Source: Curtobacterium sp. MCLR17_036 (GTDB taxonomy: Bacteria > Actinomycetota > Actinomycetes > Actinomycetales > Microbacteriaceae). From it: a DNA stretch of 64,000 nt. The notes below the pieces were generated by a model. The model was not told the DNA's origin. It did not search any database and was given only the letters and a program-made list of their open reading frames with translations. This document shows, piece after piece, positions 17,438 to 24,771 of the stretch; position 1 is the stretch's first letter; every line of letters begins with the position of its first letter. The position numbers and the translations under genes were made by a program. Location of the stretch: positions 2,170,001 to 2,234,000 of the forward strand of contig NZ_CP126269.1 in the NCBI RefSeq assembly GCF_003234445.2. Reading direction: 5' to 3'.

Positions 17438-17445
17438 CGCGGCCA

Positions 17446-17451
17446 AGTCTA
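17446..17451 (-). promoter_or_regulatory. -10 box TAGACT of sigR
   Basis: TAGACT is eight bases before the ATG at 17437, consistent with leaderless housekeeping transcription. Confidence 0.5.
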
Positions 17452-17548
17452 GGCCGAGCGTCGTCGGCACGGCGGTCAGCACGGTGGCCGTGCCGGTGCG
17501 CGCTCGCACGAGTGTTGCTGTCGCCACTGATCCTCCCGGTGCGTTCAG

Positions 17549-17554
17549 TACCCT
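17549..17554 (+). promoter_or_regulatory. -10 box TACCCT of aroA
   Basis: TACCCT lies nine bases before the ATG at 17564, so any leader would be only a few bases. Confidence 0.5.
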
Positions 17555-17563
17555 GGTGAACCG

Positions 17564-18940
17564 ATGGCAGACACGACGCATTCCCAGCACGGGGCACGGC
17601 CCTGGATCGCCCCGCTCGCCCGCGGGCCCCTGCGCGGCGACGTGTCGCTGCCCGGGTCGAAGTCGCTGACGAACCGGGAGCTCGTGCTCGCCGCCCTCGC
17701 CGACGGCCCGTCGGTCATCCGACTCCCCCTGCACTCGCGCGACTCGGCCCTCATGATCGCCGCGCTCCGGCAGCTCGGCGTCGGCATCGACGAGGTCGCC
17801 CCCGTCGACGGCGCGGCCCCGAACCCCTACGGACCCGACCTGCGGATCACGCCGGCCCCGATGCACGGCGACGTCCGCCTGGACTGCGGCCTCGCCGGCA
17901 CCGTGATGCGGTTCGTCCCGCCGCTCGCCGCCCTGGCGGTCGGCCCCGTCACGGTCGACGGCGACCCGTACGCCCGCAAGCGTCCGATGCACGCGATCAT
18001 CCGCGCGCTCGCCGACCTCGGCGTCGCCGTCACGGACGACGGCGACGGGGCGATGCCGTTCACCTTGACCGGCACCGGGTCGGTCCGCGGCGGGGCGCTC
18101 GAGATCGACGCGTCGGCGTCCTCGCAGTTCGTGTCCGGGCTGCTGCTCTCCGCGCCGCGCTTCGACGAGGGCCTGCACCTCACCCACGTCGGCGAACGAC
18201 TGCCCAGCCTGCCCCACATCGAGATGACCGTCGCCGCGCTCCGTGCCCGGGGCGTCACCGTCGACGAGCCGTCGGTCGGCGAGTGGGTCGTGCACCCCGG
18301 GCCGATCGCGGCCCGCGACGTCACGATCGAACCCGACCTGTCGAACGCCGCGCCGTTCGCGGCCGCCGCGCTCGTCGCGGGCGGCACCGTCCGCATCCGC
18401 ACCTGGCCCACCGAGACGACGCAGGTCGGTGCCGACCTCGAGACGCTCCTGCCCCTGTGGGGGGCGAGCGTGGCCCGTGACGGTGACGACCTGGTCGTCG
18501 ACGGCGGCGTCGGGATCCGGGGTGGGGCCTCCTTGCCGGGGCTCGAACTCGACCTGAGCCGCGGCGGCGAACTCGCCCCGGCCCTCGTCGCGCTGGCCGC
18601 GCTGGCGGACGGACCGAGCGTGGTCACCGGGATCGGCCACCTGCGGGGGCACGAGACGGACCGGCTCGCCGCGCTCGCGGCGGACGTCAACCGGTCTGGA
18701 GGCACGGTGCACGAACTCGACGACGGCCTGCGGATCGAGCCGGCGCCGCTCCACGGCAGCGACTGGGGCGCGTACGACGACCACCGGATGGCGACCGCGG
18801 GGGCGATCGTGGGCCTCGTCGTCGACGGCGTCGCCGTCGACGACATCGGGTCGACCGCGAAGACGCTGCCCCAGTTCCCGGAGCTGTGGGCGGCGTTGGT
18901 GGCGTCGTCGGCTCCCGCGACGGACGGGGACCGACCGTGA
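17564..18940 (+). CDS. aroA: 3-phosphoshikimate 1-carboxyvinyltransferase (EPSP synthase)
   Basis: The 458-residue enzyme joins shikimate-3-phosphate and PEP in aromatic amino acid synthesis. Seen are [18 protein letters not shown] (substrate-binding Lys and Ser), [16 protein letters not shown] (the GTAMR loop, with Phe where E. coli has Pro101), [10 protein letters not shown], and the C-terminal [16 protein letters not shown] with [15 protein letters not shown]. The length is slightly above the usual 430-450 because of an N-terminal extension of about 20 residues. The stop overlaps the rsgA start in GTGA, so aroA and rsgA form a coupled pair, divergent from sigR-rsrA. Confidence 0.95.
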   Translation: MADTTHSQHGARPWIAPLARGPLRGDVSLPGSKSLTNRELVLAALADGPSVIRLPLHSRDSALMIAALRQLGVGIDEVAPVDGAAPNPYGPDLRITPAPMHGDVRLDCGLAGTVMRFVPPLAALAVGPVTVDGDPYARKRPMHAIIRALADLGVAVTDDGDGAMPFTLTGTGSVRGGALEIDASASSQFVSGLLLSAPRFDEGLHLTHVGERLPSLPHIEMTVAALRARGVTVDEPSVGEWVVHPGPIAARDVTIEPDLSNAAPFAAAALVAGGTVRIRTWPTETTQVGADLETLLPLWGASVARDGDDLVVDGGVGIRGGASLPGLELDLSRGGELAPALVALAALADGPSVVTGIGHLRGHETDRLAALAADVNRSGGTVHELDDGLRIEPAPLHGSDWGAYDDHRMATAGAIVGLVVDGVAVDDIGSTAKTLPQFPELWAALVASSAPATDGDRP

Positions 18941-19983
18941 GCTGGTGGGACGACGTCGACGGCGACGACTCCGAAGCGGACGAGCCGTACGGGCAGTACG
19001 ACGAGTCGAGCGTCCGGGTGCGCCCGAACCCGAAGGGCAACCGGCCCCGCACGAAGACCCGGCCGACGTACGACGACGCCCCCGTCGGGTGGGTGACGAA
19101 CGTCGACCGCGGGCGGTTCGGCGTCCTGGTCGACGACCGCGTCATCACCGCCACGAAGGCCCGCGAGCTCGGCAAGAAGTCCGTCGTCACCGGCGACCGC
19201 GTCTCCCTGGTCGGCGACGTCTCCGGCGATCCGGGCTCGCTGGCGCGGATCGTGAAGGTCGCGGAGCGCACGACCCTGCTGCGCCGGAGCGCCGACGACT
19301 CCGACGAGGTCGAGCGCGTCATCGTGGCGAACGCCGACCAGATGCTCATCGTGGTGGCCGCCGCCGACCCCGAGCCGCGCACCCGGCTCATCGACCGGTA
19401 CCTCGTCGCGGCGTTCGACGCCGGGCTCGACCCCGTCCTCTGCATCACGAAGACGGACCTCGCCGACCCGACCGCGTTCCTGGCGCACTTCGCGTGCCTC
19501 TCCCTGCGGATCGTGACGAGCCGGTCCGACGACGTGCCGTTCGACGCCCTGCACGAGGTCCTCGACGACAAGGTCACCGTCACCGTCGGGCACTCCGGCG
19601 TGGGCAAGTCGACCCTCGTCAACGCGATCACCGGGTCCACGCGGGCGACCGGCGTCGTGAACGCGGTGACCGGCCGCGGCCGCCACACCTCGTCGTCGTC
19701 GATCGCCCTGCAGGTGCGCGACGGCGGCTGGATCATCGACACCCCGGGGGTACGGTCGTTCGGCCTCGGCCACGTCGACCCTGCCAACGTCTTCCGCGCG
19801 TTCGCGTCGCACGCCGTCCCGGTGCTGCCCGCACGCGACGGCATCCCGCTGGCGCAGGCGCACGACTGGGAGATCGTCGACCGGGTGCAGGACGGGGAGC
19901 TCGGCCCGACCGGCGTCGAGCGGCTCGACTCGTTCCGCGCGCTGCTGACCGGCATGGGCGCCGCCGACCCCGGGTCGGAGTAG
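18937..19983 (+). CDS. rsgA: ribosome-associated small-subunit GTPase RsgA
   Basis: The 348-residue protein is a circularly permuted GTPase, with G4 TKTD before G1 [10 protein letters not shown] and G3 DTPGVRS, and an N-terminal OB-type part ([17 protein letters not shown]). RsgA checks late 30S subunit maturation. The C-terminal zinc knuckle found in most RsgA proteins (C-x4-C-x-H-x5-C) is missing: the stretch after [16 protein letters not shown] has no Cys. The downstream [12 protein letters not shown] helix is intact, so this looks like ligand loss and not a frameshift. GTG 18937 overlaps the aroA stop. Confidence 0.92.
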   Translation: MSWWDDVDGDDSEADEPYGQYDESSVRVRPNPKGNRPRTKTRPTYDDAPVGWVTNVDRGRFGVLVDDRVITATKARELGKKSVVTGDRVSLVGDVSGDPGSLARIVKVAERTTLLRRSADDSDEVERVIVANADQMLIVVAAADPEPRTRLIDRYLVAAFDAGLDPVLCITKTDLADPTAFLAHFACLSLRIVTSRSDDVPFDALHEVLDDKVTVTVGHSGVGKSTLVNAITGSTRATGVVNAVTGRGRHTSSSSIALQVRDGGWIIDTPGVRSFGLGHVDPANVFRAFASHAVPVLPARDGIPLAQAHDWEIVDRVQDGELGPTGVERLDSFRALLTGMGAADPGSE

Positions 19984-20575
19984 GGCGCCGGGGCGGGGTC
20001 GCCGCTGGGGGCGCCGAGGTCACGGGCGCCGAGGTCACGGGCGCCGAGGTCGCTGGGCGCCGAGGGTCGCTGGGCGCCGAGGGTCGTGGTCGCGAGGTCG
20101 CGAAATGTGCGCTCCTTGGCCCCGGCAGCCGGCACTGCGTGCGACCTCGGCGCGCAACTGGCGGCGGGTCGTGCGACCTCGGGCGCCGTGTAAGCGGCCA
20201 GGGTGCGGGTCGGGTCGGCTGGCGTGCGCGGGCGCGAGGTCGCGAAATGTGCCGCGCTCGGCGCCGGCAGCCGGCACTCCGAGCGACCTCGGCGCTCGAC
20301 CTGCGGCGGGTCGTGCGACCTCGGGCGCGGCCGCCGGGCTCGGGCTCGGGCTCGGGCTCGGGACGGCCGGTGCCGGGCCTCGAGGCGCTGGCGGGTCGGG
20401 GTCGCGAAATGTGCTCCCCTCGGCCCCGACGGCCGGCACTCTGCGCGACCTCGGCGCCCGACCCGCGGCGGGTCGTGCTACCTCGGCCGACGTCCGCCGT
20501 CCGCCGTCCGCCGTCGCTGAGATCGCACTTCTGGCCGCTGAGCACGAGCGGTACCGGGCGCATGTGCGATCTCAC
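19984..20575. repeat. non-coding repeat cluster with large hairpins after rsgA
   Basis: From about 20005 to 20095 runs a 16-18 bp degenerate tandem repeat around GGGCGCCGAGGTCACG. Then come three similar units near 20095, 20237 and 20399, each containing GTCGCGAAATGTGC followed by CCGGCACT and GCGACCTCGG, so each can fold on itself. They are spaced 142 and 162 bases apart. The block ends in an 11-bp perfect inverted repeat, TGAGATCGCAC (20518-20528) and GTGCGATCTCA (20564-20574). A (GGGCTC)n-like stretch lies at 20336-20361. No gene is supported here. Confidence 0.7.
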
Positions 20576-20624
20576 CGGACGGGACAGGACCGGCGCACGG
20601 GGCCGCACCCCGGACCCCGCGGTG

Positions 20625-20630
20625 TACAGT
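20625..20630 (+). promoter_or_regulatory. -10 box TACAGT of the YhgE-like membrane protein gene
   Basis: TACAGT is eight bases before the GTG at 20639, giving a leaderless transcript. Confidence 0.55.
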
Positions 20631-20638
20631 TGGCCCTC

Positions 20639-21814
20639 GTGTCTGAAGTTGCAAAGTACAACTTTGCGCCGACCCCCGCTGTCGACGCCCCGTCCTCCAC
20701 CGGTCCGACGACGACGTCGCACACGCACCACACCCCCACCCACAAGTCCTCCCGCGCCCCGAGGCCGCAGCGCCCGAACGACGTGCTGCGCCCCGCGGGC
20801 CTCGGGCGGATGCTGCTGACGTTCGGGTCGCACATCCTCGTGCCGCTGTTCCTGGCGGCCGGCATGGGGCTGGCCTACCTCGGCGCGTTCCACGCCCCGA
20901 CCCCGCACGAGCTCCCCGTCGGCGTCGTCGGGCAGGGCGCGGCGACGCAGGTGTTCGCGCAGACCGTGACCGACGGGTCCGACGGCGCCCTCGTCGCCCA
21001 CGTCGTCGGGAGCACCGGCGAGGCGGAGCGGCTCGTGCGGGACCGCGAGCTCGCGGCGGTCTACGCCCCGACGACGACCGCGGCCACGCTGTACGTGTCG
21101 ACCGCCGCGTCGGAGACGACCGCGAGCGCCGCCCAGAAGGTGTTCCTGCCGATCGCGTTCGAGCAGCACGTGCCGTTCCGCGTCGTCGACGTCGTGCCGA
21201 CCGGCGAGCAGGACACCACCGGTCAGGGCCTGTTCTTCCTGCTCGTCGCCCTGAGCGTCGGCGGCTACGCCTCGGCGATCGCGGTGGCTGCCTTCGCCAC
21301 GCGGCTGCGTCCGCTCTGGACCGTGGTCATCGGCCTCGCCACCTCGGGCGTCGTCGCGGGCATCGGTGTCGTCGTCGCGGGGCCGGTCTACGGGGTGCTC
21401 ACGACGCACCAGTGGCAGGTGTTCCTGTTCGCCTGGCTGTACGACGCGGTCATCGTGGCGCTCGGGGTCGGCCTGCACCCGCTGCTCGGCCGGTGGACGA
21501 CGCCGGTGCTGACGATGCTGTTCGTGATGCTCAACTTCACGTCGTCGGGTGGGATCTTCCAGCCGGCGTTCCAGCCCGGGTTCTTCGCGGCCCTCAACAC
21601 CTTCTGGAGCGGTGCCGCGTGGCTCCGTGCTGCGCAGGACCTGCAGTACTTCCCGGGGGCGTCGCTCGGCCGGAGCGGGCTGGTGCTCGGGCTGTGGTTG
21701 GCCGCTGCCGTCCTGCTCTGCGTCCTCGTGCACGGCCTCGTGGCCCGCCGGGCCCGGATCGCCCGGGAACGCGAGGTCAGCCGGCTCGAGGAGGAAGAGG
21801 TCGTCGCCGCCTGA
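20639..21814 (+). CDS. integral membrane protein, YhgE/ABC-2-like
   Basis: The 391-residue protein has a His/Thr/Pro-rich N-terminal stretch (about 1-55), a helix (about 62-85), an extracytoplasmic domain (about 90-190) and five further helices with loops, ending in a Glu-rich tail (EVSRLEEEEVVAA). The order of one helix, one outside domain and a C-terminal helix bundle is that of YhgE/Pip and ABC-2 permease-like proteins. No ATPase gene is adjacent. An efflux or envelope-stress role is possible, and the operator at its start suggests induction by a ligand. GTG 20639 fits the leaderless promoter. Confidence 0.6.
   Translation: MSEVAKYNFAPTPAVDAPSSTGPTTTSHTHHTPTHKSSRAPRPQRPNDVLRPAGLGRMLLTFGSHILVPLFLAAGMGLAYLGAFHAPTPHELPVGVVGQGAATQVFAQTVTDGSDGALVAHVVGSTGEAERLVRDRELAAVYAPTTTAATLYVSTAASETTASAAQKVFLPIAFEQHVPFRVVDVVPTGEQDTTGQGLFFLLVALSVGGYASAIAVAAFATRLRPLWTVVIGLATSGVVAGIGVVVAGPVYGVLTTHQWQVFLFAWLYDAVIVALGVGLHPLLGRWTTPVLTMLFVMLNFTSSGGIFQPAFQPGFFAALNTFWSGAAWLRAAQDLQYFPGASLGRSGLVLGLWLAAAVLLCVLVHGLVARRARIAREREVSRLEEEEVVAA
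20646..20667 (+). promoter_or_regulatory. palindromic operator inside the first codons of the membrane protein gene
   Basis: GCAAAGT (20651-20657) ACA ACTTTGC (20661-20667) is a perfect inverted repeat. It is interlaced with AAGTTG (20646-20651) and CAACTT (20659-20664). It is AT-rich against a GC-rich background and lies at about +8 to +29 of the leaderless mRNA, where a TetR- or MarR-type repressor could block transcription. The regulator gene is not in the window. Confidence 0.55.
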
Positions 21815-21828
21815 GCGGTCGCGCCCGC

Positions 21829-21834
21829 TACGCT
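21829..21834 (+). promoter_or_regulatory. -10 box TACGCT of hisN (leaderless)
   Basis: TACGCT is six bases before the GTG at 21841. Confidence 0.6.
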
Positions 21835-21840
21835 CGACCC

Positions 21841-22623
21841 GTGGACCTCCGCGCCGACCTGGACTTCGCCCGTTCCCTCGCCGACACCGCCGACGGCATC
21901 GCCCTCGAGCGGTTCCGCGCAGCGGACCTGCACGTGTCGAGGAAGGCCGACAGCACGCACGTCACGGACGCCGACCAGGCCGTCGAGCGCGCGTTGCGCG
22001 AGCGCATCGCGGCCGAGCGACCGGACGACGCGTTCCTCGGCGAGGAGACCACCGCCGACACCGGGGCCGAGGCGACGAGCGAGGGACACCGCCAGTGGGT
22101 GGTCGACCCGATCGACGGCACCGCGAACTACCTGCGCGGGGTGCCGGTGTGGGCGACGCTCATCGCGCTCGCGGTCGACGGCCGCCCGGTCCTCGGCGTC
22201 GTGAGCGCCCCGGCGCTCGGCAAGCGCTGGTGGGCCGCCGAGGGGCTCGGCGCGCACTCGTTCGACGGCGTGCTGCGGGTGTCCGGCGTCGCCGAGCTGG
22301 CCGACGCCAGCCTGAGCTACAACAGCATCCAGCAGTGGGACGACGACGACCGCCTCGACACCCTGGTCGCGCTGTCCCGACGGGTGTGGCGGACCCGGGC
22401 GTACGGGGACATGTGGTCGTACATGCTCGTCGCCGAGGGGGTGCTCGACATCGCGGGCGAGCCCGACCTCAAGCCGTGGGACATGGCGGCGCTCGTGCCC
22501 ATCGTCGAAGAGGCCGGCGGCCGGTTCACGTCGCTCGACGGCGACCCCGGGCCGTGGCACGGCAGCGCGCTCGCGACGAACGGCCTGGTGCACGACGCGG
22601 TCGTCGAGCTCATCCGCCGCTGA
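21841..22623 (+). CDS. hisN: inositol-monophosphatase-fold phosphatase, probable histidinol-phosphatase
   Basis: The 260-residue protein has the metal-binding motifs of the family: FLGEE, WVVDPIDGTANYLRGVPVWA and KPWDMAALVPIVEEAGG. Its length and motif details match the HisN group, which in Actinobacteria supplies histidinol-phosphate phosphatase activity. A general inositol or sugar phosphatase remains possible because no other his genes are nearby. The gene is monocistronic with its own leaderless promoter and starts 26 bases after the preceding stop. Confidence 0.8.
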   Translation: MDLRADLDFARSLADTADGIALERFRAADLHVSRKADSTHVTDADQAVERALRERIAAERPDDAFLGEETTADTGAEATSEGHRQWVVDPIDGTANYLRGVPVWATLIALAVDGRPVLGVVSAPALGKRWWAAEGLGAHSFDGVLRVSGVAELADASLSYNSIQQWDDDDRLDTLVALSRRVWRTRAYGDMWSYMLVAEGVLDIAGEPDLKPWDMAALVPIVEEAGGRFTSLDGDPGPWHGSALATNGLVHDAVVELIRR

Positions 22624-22778
22624 CCGACGAGCGGACGCTGCCCGACGCACGACACGCAGCGGCAACGCACGCACCACGCCGGACCGACCAACACCCCGGA
22701 GCACCCACCGGCACCCCGACGCAGCCGCCGGCACCACGCACGGCGCGCAGGAGCCCCACGGCGAGCAGTCCGCCCGCC

Positions 22779-22822
22779 GGACGGCGCAGCGCCGCCAGGC
22801 GGACGGCGCAGCGCCGTCAGGC
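22779..22822. repeat. 22-bp tandem duplication covering the stop codon of the MFS gene
   Basis: Units 22779-22800 and 22801-22822 (GGACGGCGCAGCGCCG core) differ at one base. The second unit contains the stop codon (22817-22819) of the minus-strand MFS gene. Each unit holds a GGCGCAGCGCC palindrome. The rest of the gap from 22624 shows no gene or other signal. Confidence 0.8.
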
Positions 22823-24310
22823 GGCCGCCGCCTCCGAACGCCGAGCCGCACGCCGCCGGACCACCAGGTCCGCCACCGCGAGCACGAGGGCGAGCCCCAT
22901 CAAGGACACCGTGAACGTCGTCCCGCTCCGGAACGCGTCGTGGTACGCGTCGAGCCGTCCGCCGGAGCCGGAGCCGGAGCCCGACGCGGCTCCGCGGACG
23001 ATGCCGTAGAACACGCTCGTCGCGACCGCGGTGCCGATGGCGGTGCCGACGCGCTGCCCGAGCTGTTGCATCGACCCGGCGACCCCGGACTGTTCGACCG
23101 GGATCTCGGCGAGGGTCAGGGTCTGGTTCGGCGACACGACGAAGCCGCCGCCGAGGCCGCCGACCAGGAAGGCGCCGGCCATCGCCCAGGGCGTGACCGA
23201 CGGCGGGGTGAGCGTCGCCGCGAGCATGAGCAGCACGAACCCGATGACGACCACCGACAAGCCGAACACGACGAGCGCCCGGCCGACGCGGTCGACGATG
23301 CGGCCGCCGACGTACGAGCCGACGGCGCTCGTCGCGGCGAAGGGGATGCTCACCATGCCGGCGAACAGCGGCGAGAGTCCGAGCCCCTCCTGCAGGAACA
23401 GCGTCACCATGAGGAACGACGCCGGGATCGCCGCGAAGTACACCGCCACGATCGACAGCCCGTTGCGGTACGAGGACAGTCGGAACAGCTCGAAGTGGAC
23501 GACGGGCGACTTCCCCCGCTGCCGGTAGCGACGCTCCCAGAGCAGGAACAGGCCGAGGAACACCGCGAAGCCGACGAGCCAGAACCAGCGCACGCCCGAG
23601 TCGCCCGACCCGGTGGTGAGCACGAACGGCAGCATGAGCGTGATGATCGCGGCACCGAGCAGCAGGATGCCGACGATGTCGAGTTCGCGGTCGCGCGCCT
23701 GCCCCTGCGCGCCCTTCGGCAGCAGCCGGATCGCGAAGACGAGGGCGGCGATGCCGAGCGGCACGTTCATCCAGAAGAGCAGCCGCCAGCCGGACGCCTC
23801 GCCGCCGATGGCGATGAGGCCGCCGCCGATGGTGGGGCCGAGGGCGGTCGAGATGCCGATCATCGCGCCGAACAGCCCGAACGCCCGGCCGCGCTCGGGG
23901 CCCCGGAAGAGCTGCTGCACCAGGCCGATCACCTGGGGCATCTGGGTGCCCGCGGCGAAGCCCTGCAGGATGCGCGTGACGATGAGGACCTGGATCGTCG
24001 GGGCGATCGCGCACAGCAGGCTCGATCCGGTGAACGCGACGAGTCCGACGATGAAGAGCAGGCGCCGGCTCTTCAGGTCGCCGAGCCGACCGGCCGGCAC
24101 GAGGGCGAGCCCGAAGGCGAGCGCGTACCCCGCCACGATGAGCTGCAGCGACGAACTCGACGCCCCGAGGGACTGCTCGATCGACGGCAGGCCGACGTTG
24201 ACCTTGGACAGGTCGAGGATCGTCAGGGCGGCGACAGCGACGCAGACGGCGAAGGCACGCCACTTCGTCCGGTCGTCGAGGTGGGCGTCGGTCTGGTCAG
24301 CGGTGGACAT
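22817..24310 (-). CDS. MFS transporter, DHA2 (14-helix drug:H+ antiporter) family
   Basis: The 497-residue protein has about 14 hydrophobic helices, with motif A in GRLGDLKSRRLLFIVGLVAF, motif C-like GPTIGGGLIAIGG and VILQGF-type motif B (ILQGFAAGTQMP). The first helix carries LTILDLSKVNVGLPSIEQSL, typical of DHA2/EmrB-like exporters. Substrates could be drugs, dyes or plant toxins and cannot be told apart. A Gly/Ser run (ASGSGSGSGG) lies between the last two helices. ATG 24310 was chosen at the start of similarity. There is no adjacent regulator on the same strand; the divergent LuxR protein gene starts 460 bases away. Confidence 0.85.
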   Translation of the reverse strand: MSTADQTDAHLDDRTKWRAFAVCVAVAALTILDLSKVNVGLPSIEQSLGASSSSLQLIVAGYALAFGLALVPAGRLGDLKSRRLLFIVGLVAFTGSSLLCAIAPTIQVLIVTRILQGFAAGTQMPQVIGLVQQLFRGPERGRAFGLFGAMIGISTALGPTIGGGLIAIGGEASGWRLLFWMNVPLGIAALVFAIRLLPKGAQGQARDRELDIVGILLLGAAIITLMLPFVLTTGSGDSGVRWFWLVGFAVFLGLFLLWERRYRQRGKSPVVHFELFRLSSYRNGLSIVAVYFAAIPASFLMVTLFLQEGLGLSPLFAGMVSIPFAATSAVGSYVGGRIVDRVGRALVVFGLSVVVIGFVLLMLAATLTPPSVTPWAMAGAFLVGGLGGGFVVSPNQTLTLAEIPVEQSGVAGSMQQLGQRVGTAIGTAVATSVFYGIVRGAASGSGSGSGGRLDAYHDAFRSGTTFTVSLMGLALVLAVADLVVRRRAARRSEAAAA

Positions 24311-24494
24311 CACGTCCGTGGTACACCCCGGTGGTCGTGACGGGGACCGGACAGGTCTGTACCCCACATCGCGACACGCCCGAGCGAACAGCCCGACGGC
24401 CACCCGCGACGCCCCGCACACAGACCCCCCGGACTGGGGGCACGCCAGGGGGACGGGTGTCCTGGCGGATGGCTCGGACGGGCGGGACCTGGGT

Positions 24495-24500
24495 TATCGT
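24495..24500 (+). promoter_or_regulatory. candidate -10 box TATCGT before the LuxR/ATPase gene
   Basis: TATCGT is the best -10 match in the 460-base gap and would give a leader of about 270 bases before ATG 24772. No -35 box is clear. Confidence 0.3.
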
Positions 24501-24606
24501 GCATCCGACGGCGTGTTCGACGAAGCCCGGGGATTCCCTAGATCCTCGGCCGACCCGGACCCGTCGATTCGTCCGGAAGACCCTAACCCGAGGGGTGATA
24601 CAGACG

Positions 24607-24768
24607 ATGACATCATCGTTCCCACGCGGAACCGAGTGCACCCTCACTCGACGACCGCATCCGATCCACGACAGTTCCCGCCCGCGCACCGTCTCCGCGA
24701 CCTCCCCGGTCGCCGCGTCGCCGGGCATCCCCCGCGTCGTCTCCGCCTCCGGACCCGGAGGCCGGTGA
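24607..24768 (+). CDS. possible 53-residue upstream ORF of the LuxR/ATPase gene
   Basis: ATG 24607, with GAGGGG about 12 bases before it, opens a frame rich in Arg, Pro and Ser. It stops at 24768, three bases before the regulator start. It has no recognisable similarity and could be a regulatory upstream ORF or chance. Confidence 0.2.
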   Translation: MTSSFPRGTECTLTRRPHPIHDSSRPRTVSATSPVAASPGIPRVVSASGPGGR

Positions 24769-24771
24769 GTC

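Noticed and set aside
16689..17450. The sigma factor frame extended upstream through aroA
   Set aside because: The open frame continues to 18784, but family similarity and the -10 spacing place the start at 17437, and aroA is firmly encoded on the other strand.
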